From: Sulfurimonas sp.
Lineage (GTDB): Bacteria; Campylobacterota; Campylobacteria; Campylobacterales; Sulfurimonadaceae
Direction: 5' to 3'
DNA: 10,309 bases
NCBI GenBank assembly: GCA_012963655.1
Contig: DTVI01000060.1
Span: 1-10,309 of the forward strand
Shown here: positions 4,783 through 10,309 of the stretch, one piece after another
Layout of the letters: the number at the start of each line of letters is the position of its first letter
How positions within the stretch are numbered: position 1 is the first letter of the stretch
Notes under the pieces: model-generated
What the model was told of the DNA's origin: nothing
Database searches by the model: none
What the model saw: only the letters and a program-made list of their open reading frames with translations
Program-made: the position numbers and the translations under genes

Positions 4783-5991
4783 TTAAAAATGTCTTGACTC
4801 ATAAGCAGAGTGTAGGCGGGACACTGCTTCTTCTACGGTTGCTCGAGGTGTTGCAAGGTTAATACGCATAAAACCTTCCCCTTCCTTGCCAAAACTTATT
4901 CCTGTCGATAAGCCAAGCTTCGCTTCTTTAAAAAAGAAATCCTTTAGCCCTTGATAAGACAGGCCTAAACCACGACAATCTAGCCAAACTAAATATGTCC
5001 CCTCAGGTTTTTTCATACTTATACTTGGCATATATTCTTTTAAACAAATATCTAAATAATCTATATTACCTTGAATATGTTCTAAAAGCCCTTCTAGCCA
5101 AGGGGCACCCTTAGTATACGCTGCTTCAAAACCTACATGACCAAAGACAGTTCCTTCAGCAAAATGAGTAGCCTTATACACTTTCTCAAACTTTGCTCTT
5201 AGCTTAGCATTAGAAATAGTGATCGTAGATACAGAAAGTCCTGCCATATTAAAGGACTTTCCTGGCCCATAACACGTAATAGTACGTTCTTCTAGTTCCT
5301 TTGAGACACTAGACATAGGAATATGTTTAGAACCCTTAAAAATAAGGTCTGAATGAATTTCATCTGCTAAAATAATAATATCATGTTTGATACATATCTC
5401 ACCTAGTCTTTGTAACTCATCTTCTTTCCATACTCTTCCAACAGGGTTATGAGGTGAACATAAAAGAAAAAGTTTAGTTCTTTCATTTATACTGTCTTCA
5501 AAAGCTTCAAGGTCCATAGTGTAATATCCATCTTTTTCTTTCAAGACATTTTTCACAATCTTTCTATCGTTATTAGAAACAGATGAATAAAAAGGAAAAT
5601 ACACAGGAGATTGAACAATAACACTATCTCCAATATCTGTAAAAGCATTAATACATAAATTGATAGAAGCCACAACAGAAGGGGAATAATACATCCAATC
5701 ACGTTGAAGTTCATACCCATGACGCTCTTTTATCCATTGTATTTGCGAATCAAAAAAGGTATCAGGAATTTCTTCATACCCTAAGATAGGATGTTTTACT
5801 CTATGAGAAATTGCGTCCATAACAAAAAATGGTGTTTGTATATCCATATCAGCCACCCACATAGGAAGCACTTCTTCACTTCCAAAAAGTTTTTCTCTTA
5901 GGGCATACTTTTCAGCATTTGTATATTTTCTTGAAGGGGCTTTATTAAAGTCTATTTTATCACTTGGTACCAAGCCTATTTCTTCTTCCAA
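4783..5991 (-). CDS. ovoB: OvoB: PLP-dependent sulfoxide C-S lyase of ovothiol synthesis (PatB/MalY-type)
   Basis: This 402-residue fold-type I PLP enzyme belongs to the PatB/MalY cystathionine beta-lyase-like aminotransferase group. Visible are PMWVADMD (43-50), CSPHNPVGR (178-186) with N182, ADEIHSDLIF (209-218) with D210, the PLP lysine K245 in PGKSFNMAGL, and the substrate-carboxylate arginine R376 in MRINLATP. Because it directly follows and overlaps ovoA, it is assigned as the lyase that splits the histidine-cysteine sulfoxide to 5-thiohistidine; on sequence alone it could be a general cysteine-S-conjugate lyase. No ATG exists before residue 44, which is inside the domain; the start is taken as TTG at 5991 (TGA lies four codons upstream), with TTG at 5973 as an alternative closer to usual length. 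Neither has a strong ribosome binding site, so coupling to ovoA translation is likely. Confidence 0.88.
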   Translation of the reverse strand: MEEEIGLVPSDKIDFNKAPSRKYTNAEKYALREKLFGSEEVLPMWVADMDIQTPFFVMDAISHRVKHPILGYEEIPDTFFDSQIQWIKERHGYELQRDWMYYSPSVVASINLCINAFTDIGDSVIVQSPVYFPFYSSVSNNDRKIVKNVLKEKDGYYTMDLEAFEDSINERTKLFLLCSPHNPVGRVWKEDELQRLGEICIKHDIIILADEIHSDLIFKGSKHIPMSSVSKELEERTITCYGPGKSFNMAGLSVSTITISNAKLRAKFEKVYKATHFAEGTVFGHVGFEAAYTKGAPWLEGLLEHIQGNIDYLDICLKEYMPSISMKKPEGTYLVWLDCRGLGLSYQGLKDFFFKEAKLGLSTGISFGKEGEGFMRINLATPRATVEEAVSRLHSAYESRHF

Positions 5992-8117
5992 ACTGACATT
6001 TCAGAAAGAGTATGTTGGTACTTTCTAGGGGTTTCTCTAATAACAAAGGGAACATCTTCACAAGCAACAAAATCAAAGTGTTTGCCTAGCATATTTTTAA
6101 GACCATCAAGAGTAGATACTTCATTACCATTTTCATCTTCATATCCACCAATCCAGAACTCTTTAGACGTATATTCTTCTAACCAAGTGTAAGGTGAGGT
6201 TAAAATCAAATATCCGTTCTCATTTATACGTTCATGAATAGATTCTAAAAATAAATATGGTTCGTATAGTCTATCTATAAGATTTGTTCCTATTACTAAG
6301 TCATAATTTGTGAAGTGCTCTTTCAAGTTACACGCATCACCCTGCCAAAATTCAACCTTATCTTGTACTGAACTTAGACCTAGTTCATCTAAGTGAACCT
6401 CGTATCTAGTTTTTAAGCCACCTTCACCATTTTGGTAATAGCCAACCTTATTACTTTTTTGAAGCTCAGCACCGACTTGAACAAAACGCGCAGAATAATC
6501 TATTCCACACACCTTATCAAAAGCCTTAGCAAGTTCAAAAGAAGCTCTACCTGTAGCACATCCTAAATCAAGCGCAGATCCTTGCTTAATATCTTGCGTA
6601 TACTTAATAGCCTTTTGAGCACAGGCAACTGCAAAGTTTTGCACACCAAAATATTCTTCGCCATATTGAAAATCACAATATTGCGATACTAGTGTGTCTG
6701 TTTCATAAATATTTTCTTCTTCTTTTTCCAATTCATTTCCTATTACATATCTAAATCCAGCATGCTGGTAAAAGTGTCTTCTAAAAGCATATCTAGAATG
6801 CTTCATTATCTCATTTCCCGTACTTGCCCAAGATCCACCCTTTAAGATGTTATGTTTACCATCAAAGGTTGGTGTTGAAAAATCATCATAAGCCGGATGA
6901 ACCTTAAATCCATCATAAGCGTCCATATGAGATTCTGTCCATTGCCAAACATTTCCCATTACATCATAGACATCATCAAATAAAAATCTATCAACGGCAC
7001 AAGAAGAAGCCCAATGTCTAAAATTGATATTGGCCCTTGTGTCATCAAACTCAGGTACATCTTGTATCCCTGCTCTTTGATACAGTCTATGCCATTCAGC
7101 TTCGCTAAGGAGTCTATAGTTTTTTCCATCCTTTTGTGACTTCCATCTACAAAAAGCCTTGGCTTCAAGATAATTAACATCAACTGGCCAATTCAAAGGC
7201 ATAGATATCTCTTCAAGCATAGTCCTATACTTAAAACTTCCATCATCTTGATTGATCCAAAACACTGGATTTTTTACATTCTTTATCTTTAAAAAGGCCT
7301 GTCCTTCTTCATCCCAAAAAGAAGTATTCTCATATCCTCCATCTTGAACAAATACATCAAATTCTGCATTAGACACTAAGAACTTAGAGGCTAGAAAAGA
7401 GCTTACCTCTACTTCTTTTCTACCATACTCATTATCCCAACCATAAAGGTGATGCTCTTGATCTTTACCAAGAATAATTTTTGAGCCTTCTATACTTACC
7501 ATTTTATTTATAGGCGCTGTATTTACATCAATACAAGGAGGAAAATAATTATTATCCTTCATCCATTCTATTGGTAACTGTCTATGTAAAACAGAAGAGG
7601 TCTCTAAATGAATGCGTTCATGTTCTATTCCCATCAAAATAATCCACATAGGGTCTTCTTGAGATATAGGAAGCTTTAAAGGGAGAGTAGATATCAAATG
7701 ATCGATTTTATCTCTTACAAGATCCCTATAAACCTTTACCTCACAAGGACTAGGCCAAGTATAATGTGACGCATTCATATCATCCCAATTCATCTCATCA
7801 ACACCAATAGCAAACATAGACTCATACTGAGGATTTAAACGCTCATGAATAATATTAGAAACAATAAGCTTATTAATAAAAAATGTGGCTGTATGTCCAT
7901 AATAAAAAATAATGGGGTGACGTGTAGATTCTGACTTTAAATAAAAAATATCATCGTTTTTAAAACATTCAAATAGCTTTTCAAAAAAGTCATAGGTTTT
8001 ATGAAAATATTCTCTAATTTCTTCACGTTTTTTCTCTACTGTCGTGCCATCAAGACTAATAGCTAAAGTATGTAAAGTGTGCATTGTGTTTAAATGTAAA
8101 TCTTTATTTTGTGACAC
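5976..8117 (-). CDS. ovoA: OvoA: 5-histidylcysteine sulfoxide synthase fused to the thiohistidine methyltransferase
   Basis: This 713-residue bifunctional enzyme makes the first and last steps of ovothiol A synthesis. An N-terminal DinB-like helical domain (about 30-185) supplies the likely iron ligands H75 (YYGHTATFF) and H166/H170 (EHERIHLE). A formylglycine-generating-enzyme-like C-type lectin domain follows (about 205-460), shown by RLLSEAEWHRL (335-345), DVMGNVWQWTES (385-396), GGSW (427-430) and HAGFRYV (452-458). The C-terminal domain (about 490-710) is a SAM methyltransferase with ALDLGCATG at 515-523. The first part joins cysteine to C5 of histidine with oxygen, forming a sulfoxide; the last methylates the imidazole nitrogen of 5-thiohistidine. 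Length and order match known OvoA. The GTG at 8117 has AAGGA 5 nt upstream. The gene leads the ovoA-ovoB operon, overlapping ovoB by 16 nt. Confidence 0.96.
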   Translation of the reverse strand: MSQNKDLHLNTMHTLHTLAISLDGTTVEKKREEIREYFHKTYDFFEKLFECFKNDDIFYLKSESTRHPIIFYYGHTATFFINKLIVSNIIHERLNPQYESMFAIGVDEMNWDDMNASHYTWPSPCEVKVYRDLVRDKIDHLISTLPLKLPISQEDPMWIILMGIEHERIHLETSSVLHRQLPIEWMKDNNYFPPCIDVNTAPINKMVSIEGSKIILGKDQEHHLYGWDNEYGRKEVEVSSFLASKFLVSNAEFDVFVQDGGYENTSFWDEEGQAFLKIKNVKNPVFWINQDDGSFKYRTMLEEISMPLNWPVDVNYLEAKAFCRWKSQKDGKNYRLLSEAEWHRLYQRAGIQDVPEFDDTRANINFRHWASSCAVDRFLFDDVYDVMGNVWQWTESHMDAYDGFKVHPAYDDFSTPTFDGKHNILKGGSWASTGNEIMKHSRYAFRRHFYQHAGFRYVIGNELEKEEENIYETDTLVSQYCDFQYGEEYFGVQNFAVACAQKAIKYTQDIKQGSALDLGCATGRASFELAKAFDKVCGIDYSARFVQVGAELQKSNKVGYYQNGEGGLKTRYEVHLDELGLSSVQDKVEFWQGDACNLKEHFTNYDLVIGTNLIDRLYEPYLFLESIHERINENGYLILTSPYTWLEEYTSKEFWIGGYEDENGNEVSTLDGLKNMLGKHFDFVACEDVPFVIRETPRKYQHTLSEMSVWKKK

Positions 8118-8122
8118 CTACA

Positions 8123-8127
8123 TCCTT
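8123..8127 (-). promoter_or_regulatory. Ribosome binding site deciding the GTG start of ovoA
   Basis: AAGGA on the minus strand lies 5 nt before the GTG at 8117, a strong signal in this genome, and fixes the non-ATG start ahead of the in-frame ATG eleven codons later. Confidence 0.75.
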
Positions 8128-8136
8128 TTTTTTCAT

Positions 8137-8142
8137 ATTCTA
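8137..8142 (-). promoter_or_regulatory. Candidate -10 box of the ovoA operon
   Basis: The minus strand reads TAGAAT, about 20 nt before the start codon, which would leave a very short leader beginning near 8130 that still includes AAGGA. No -35 is visible. AT-rich sequence makes chance matches common. Confidence 0.3.
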
Positions 8143-8272
8143 TCGAATTTACTAGAAATTCTTTAGTACATAAGTTACATATAATAAGAAATGTAAAAAT
8201 AACCATTAAATGCACACTATTTTGATGTGAACTAGCATTAAACAACAGAAAGATAGGCTAGAAATTATTGAA

Positions 8273-8287
8273 AAACATTAAATGTTT
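8273..8287. repeat. 15-bp palindrome in the ovoA divergent spacer
   Basis: AAACATT and AATGTTT flank a central A and are exact reverse complements. The palindrome contains one of three CATTAAA copies in this spacer. It could be an operator for either direction; AT-rich chance cannot be excluded. Confidence 0.3.
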
Positions 8288-8339
8288 CATTGTATTATCC
8301 ATGCATAACGATAGGGGGAAGGGCAGTTACACCTATTTC

Positions 8340-8345
8340 TATAAT
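8340..8345 (+). promoter_or_regulatory. Candidate -10 box upstream of the membrane protein-pgeF operon
   Basis: A perfect TATAAT lies about 110 nt before the ATG at 8455; a closer TACAAT at 8427-8432 is an alternative that would give a leader of about 15 nt. No -35 is visible for either. Confidence 0.3.
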
Positions 8346-8454
8346 TAACTTAAATGCTATTTAAACTATATATACATAGATGATTTATAGACTAACATGA
8401 TAAAATAAACTTATTACGAGAACTTATACAATTTATACTCAAAGGTCAAAAATT

Positions 8455-8733
8455 ATGAAAAGAACTCCCTTATATTTAAATGATAGTTTTATGATAGTTC
8501 ATAAATTAGCTCTTATATTTTCATTTATGCTTGGCCAAGTTTCAATATTAATTAGCCTTGCTTATGCAATTTTCATAGGTTCTGCTCAATTAGCCTTTAT
8601 TTTATTTCTTAAAGCTGCAGGATTGGCAACGATTACAAGCTGTATCGGCTTTATGGATTTATGGAAAAAACATCAACTTGATTTTAATAACTGTAAAGAA
8701 TACAAGACTAATGCATGTATTAAACTAGCATAA
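8455..8733 (+). CDS. Small two-helix inner-membrane protein, unknown function
   Basis: I do not recognise this 92-residue protein. It has two hydrophobic segments, about 18-41 and 45-67, joined by a very short turn (IGSAQ), so it forms a helical hairpin in the inner membrane. Its N-terminus carries K2 and R3, and the tail (68-92) is hydrophilic and lysine-rich (KKHQ, KEYKTNACIK), so both ends probably lie in the cytoplasm. Cysteines are at 63, 80 and 88. The ATG at 8455 has AAAGG 9 nt upstream. Its TAA overlaps the ATG of pgeF by one base (TAATG), so the two genes are co-transcribed and probably translationally coupled. No catalytic motif is visible, and a link to PgeF function is only suggested by position. 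Confidence 0.78.
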   Translation: MKRTPLYLNDSFMIVHKLALIFSFMLGQVSILISLAYAIFIGSAQLAFILFLKAAGLATITSCIGFMDLWKKHQLDFNNCKEYKTNACIKLA

Positions 8734-9488
8734 TGCGTAGTTTGCAAAGTACTTTACTCACACCCTATAAAAATATTATCCATGCTTTTAGTACAAGAGA
8801 TAATGGTTATTCATTAAAACCATTTCTACAAAACAACCTTGCTTTTCATGTAAATGACAATCCTGACCTCGTCTTAAAAAACCACCAAAACTACGCAAAC
8901 TACTTACACTATGATATTAATAAGCTTGTATATATGGAGCAAGTGCATGGCACCACCATTAAAATTATAGATAAAGAGACAGATCTCAGCAAGACACCAA
9001 AGTGCGACGCCCTTATAACACAAGAAAAAGATATTCCCTTAATGGTTATGGTTGCTGATTGTATACCTATCTTGTTATTTGATCCTGTACAAGAGGTTAT
9101 TGCTGTTGTCCATGCAGGTCGAGCAGGTGTTTTCAATAATATTCTTATAAACACAATTGATGAGATGAAAAATAAATGTAAAACTAATGTAAAAGACCTT
9201 CTTGTCATTTTAGGACCTAGTATAAGAGAATGTTGCTATGAAGTGGGAGAAGAGATAAAAGTAGAAGCACAAAAACTTAATTTTGGCTATTCAATAAAAG
9301 AAAAAGATGGCTCATACTATTTAGATCTAATAAGAATAATAAAACAAGAATTGCAAAAAATAAATATAAAAAATAAGAATATTGAAATTTCTAAGTATTG
9401 CACTTCATGTAATAATAAAACATTTTTTTCATATAGAGCAGATAAAAATACTACAGGACGCTTTTCCGGCCTACTAATGTTAAAGTAA
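8733..9488 (+). CDS. pgeF: PgeF/YfiH multicopper-oxidase-fold protein (purine nucleoside phosphorylase / peptidoglycan editing factor)
   Basis: This 251-residue protein is a full-length member of the YfiH/LACC1 family (formerly 'polyphenol oxidase'). Characterised members phosphorolyse or deaminate purine nucleosides, and E. coli YfiH (PgeF) prevents wrong amino acids entering peptidoglycan precursors. The zinc/active-site residues appear as H72 in MEQVHG, C110 in ADCIPILL and H127 in VVHAGRAG; LGPSIRECCYEVG and the C-terminal SYRADKNTTGRFSGLLML complete the signature. The C-terminal half is very rich in lysine and asparagine, in line with the low GC content. It is cytoplasmic with no signal peptide. 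The ATG at 8733 overlaps the stop of the membrane protein gene by one base. It is probably expressed as the second gene of that pair. Confidence 0.93.
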   Translation: MRSLQSTLLTPYKNIIHAFSTRDNGYSLKPFLQNNLAFHVNDNPDLVLKNHQNYANYLHYDINKLVYMEQVHGTTIKIIDKETDLSKTPKCDALITQEKDIPLMVMVADCIPILLFDPVQEVIAVVHAGRAGVFNNILINTIDEMKNKCKTNVKDLLVILGPSIRECCYEVGEEIKVEAQKLNFGYSIKEKDGSYYLDLIRIIKQELQKINIKNKNIEISKYCTSCNNKTFFSYRADKNTTGRFSGLLMLK

Positions 9489-9525
9489 CACTTATAGTTC
9501 AAACACAAATCAAATGTTCATTAAT

Positions 9526-9531
9526 TATAAT
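9526..9531 (+). promoter_or_regulatory. Candidate -10 box of the outer-membrane protein gene
   Basis: A perfect TATAAT lies about 45 nt before the ATG at 9576. Transcription from near 9538 would give a leader of about 38 nt holding the AATGTAC repeats and the ribosome binding site. No clear -35. Confidence 0.4.
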
Positions 9532-9546
9532 ATTTATAAATATTTC

Positions 9547-9581
9547 AATGTACAATGTACTTATCAAGGAATATAATGTAC
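9547..9581 (+). repeat. Triple AATGTAC repeat across the leader and start codon of the outer-membrane protein gene
   Basis: AATGTAC occurs twice in tandem (9547-9553 and 9554-9560) and a third time at 9575-9581, where it includes the ATG start. The self-complementary TGTACA at 9549 and 9577 could pair across the ribosome binding site, or the tandem copies could bind a regulator. Confidence 0.4.
9566..9570 (+). promoter_or_regulatory. Ribosome binding site of the outer-membrane protein gene
   Basis: AAGGA lies 5 nt before the ATG at 9576, the same arrangement as for ovoA, and fixes this start. Confidence 0.7.
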
Positions 9582-10309
9582 AAAATTCTTCTTCCACTTC
9601 TCATGCTAAGCTCTTTATATGCCGATGCCCCTAAACATATATTTGAAATTGGAGCCAAAACAACTGCATTTAATTATACAGAAAGAGATTTCAATGATCA
9701 AAAACTTAATACTGAAGAATCAAATTTTTTTGAAATAGGTGGTGTTTATGCTTCATATTCTTATAAATTGAAAGAGACAAACTATCCAGATGTAAATGTA
9801 GCCCATTACATAAATTTTTATGGAAGCTACACAGGTGGAAACACTGATTACACTGGTTCTAAATTAGTAGGGACAAATAACTTTGGGTCTATAAATAACA
9901 CCACAGTAAACTCATTTTATGAGGTAGAAGTGAATATAAAACAAGTTAAATATTATGATATAAGCTCAAGGTATGTACTATTTGGCTTAGGTTATAAAGA
10001 GTGGGAAAGAGAACTTTCATCCTCTCAACTTGAAACATATCATTACCGTTATATACAAATAGCAATAGGTGGTGAAAAACAGATATATAAGAACTGGTCA
10101 CTAGGTCTAGACTTAACAGTGCAATTAGGTTTTGATCAAGAGATGGACGCAGACTTTGCTGAAACAAGCCAAACTAATACCTTAAATGAAACATTTAAAT
10201 TAGGAACGGTATACACATATAAAATCGCTACACCCTTAGTCATACCAATAAATAAACAATTGTCTTTTACAACAAAACTAGAATATGAATTTACAAACTA
10301 CAACAAGTC
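9576..10309 (+). CDS. Outer-membrane beta-barrel-like protein, C-terminus cut by window edge
   Basis: The 244 visible residues begin with a short signal peptide (MYKILLPLLMLSSLYA, cleavage likely after A16 or A18). The rest is a series of alternating polar/hydrophobic strands rich in aromatic residues and asparagine, such as FFEIGGVYASYSYKL (about 51-65), HYINFYGSYTG, RYVLFGLGYKEW, YRYIQIAIGGEK, SLGLDLTVQLGF, and TYKIATPLVIPI, separated by polar loops, as in an outer-membrane barrel of roughly ten or more strands. The phrase FGLGYKEWER (about 135-144) recalls small outer-membrane barrel families of Campylobacterota, but I cannot name one. No stop is reached before the edge. The ATG has a strong AAGGA 5 nt upstream and its own promoter, so it is probably separate from pgeF 87 bp before it. 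Substrate or role is unknown. Confidence 0.8.
   Translation, partial: MYKILLPLLMLSSLYADAPKHIFEIGAKTTAFNYTERDFNDQKLNTEESNFFEIGGVYASYSYKLKETNYPDVNVAHYINFYGSYTGGNTDYTGSKLVGTNNFGSINNTTVNSFYEVEVNIKQVKYYDISSRYVLFGLGYKEWERELSSSQLETYHYRYIQIAIGGEKQIYKNWSLGLDLTVQLGFDQEMDADFAETSQTNTLNETFKLGTVYTYKIATPLVIPINKQLSFTTKLEYEFTNYNK

Larger units (their letters stand above)
8118..8454. other. Divergent regulatory spacer between ovoA and the membrane protein gene
   Basis: No gene is seen in these 337 bp. They hold the ovoA ribosome binding site and a possible -10 box at its left end, three copies of CATTAAA (8204, 8236, 8276), a 15-bp palindrome (8273-8287), an isolated G-rich patch (8314-8323) inside a weak ATAGG/CCTAT hairpin, and TATAAT-like boxes at 8340-8345 and 8427-8432 pointing right. 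Confidence 0.6.

Noticed and set aside
6959..7183. Minus-strand frame of 74 codons within ovoA
   Set aside because: Same strand but different phase inside an intact, well matched OvoA domain; no sign of a frameshift.
8290..8454. Riboswitch in the leader of the membrane protein-pgeF operon
   Set aside because: The G-rich patch and weak 5-bp stem do not match any riboswitch core I can recall, and no terminator or anti-terminator pair is visible.
8909..9208. Minus-strand frame of 99 codons opposite pgeF
   Set aside because: It is antisense to the conserved catalytic region of PgeF and has no start signal or family resemblance.
9946..10167. Minus-strand frame of 73 codons opposite the outer-membrane protein gene
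   Set aside because: The plus strand has a signal peptide, ribosome binding site and barrel-like strands; the minus frame is a shadow.

Overview
The window is AT-rich, protein-coding DNA that looks like a marine member of the Campylobacterota (Epsilonproteobacteria; Sulfurimonas, Sulfurovum or Arcobacter-like). The reasons are a dimeric all-alpha dUTPase of the Campylobacter type, very short signal peptides, promoters that show a clear -10 box but no convincing -35, AT-rich spacers and a complete ovothiol gene pair. The genus cannot be fixed from this sequence alone. No tRNA, rRNA, CRISPR array or intact mobile element was seen.

Layout: (1) 1-571, minus: the dUTPase gene, running off the left edge, with a divergent small four-cysteine protein gene on plus (621-794); both seem to share one symmetric -10 element. 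(2) 901-2218, minus: a two-gene operon of an ADP-ribosylglycohydrolase-family protein followed, with a 14-nt overlap, by a YhbP/UPF0306 flavin-binding-like protein. (3) 2219-3567: an AT-rich, gene-poor stretch around a plus-strand DUF4823-like gene (2595-3125) that has lost its signal peptide and lipobox. (4) 3568-4526, minus: a 79-residue unknown protein gene overlapping a class III-type sirtuin gene. (5) 4527-4782: a spacer with a possible remnant of an IS3/IS150-type end. (6) 4783-8117, minus: ovoA-ovoB, overlapping by 16 nt, a complete ovothiol A route. (7) 8118-8454: a divergent regulatory spacer. (8) 8455-9488, plus: a small two-helix membrane protein gene fused by a 1-nt stop/start overlap to pgeF/yfiH. 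(9) From 9576, plus: an outer-membrane beta-barrel-like protein cut by the right edge.

How they work together: OvoA joins cysteine to histidine through a sulfoxide, OvoB cleaves the product to a 5-thiohistidine, and the methyltransferase domain of OvoA methylates it, giving a thiol antioxidant. The sirtuin and the ADP-ribosylhydrolase-like protein both belong to NAD/ADP-ribose chemistry but lie in separate operons, so a shared role is not shown. dUTPase and PgeF are housekeeping nucleotide/nucleoside-salvage functions. Three minus-strand gene pairs have 14-16 nt overlaps with no clear internal ribosome binding site, which suggests translational coupling is common here. Most content is ordinary core genome; the more unusual points are the symmetric promoter with a possibly leaderless gene, the altered metal site of the hydrolase-like protein, the sirtuin partner and the beheaded DUF4823-like gene.
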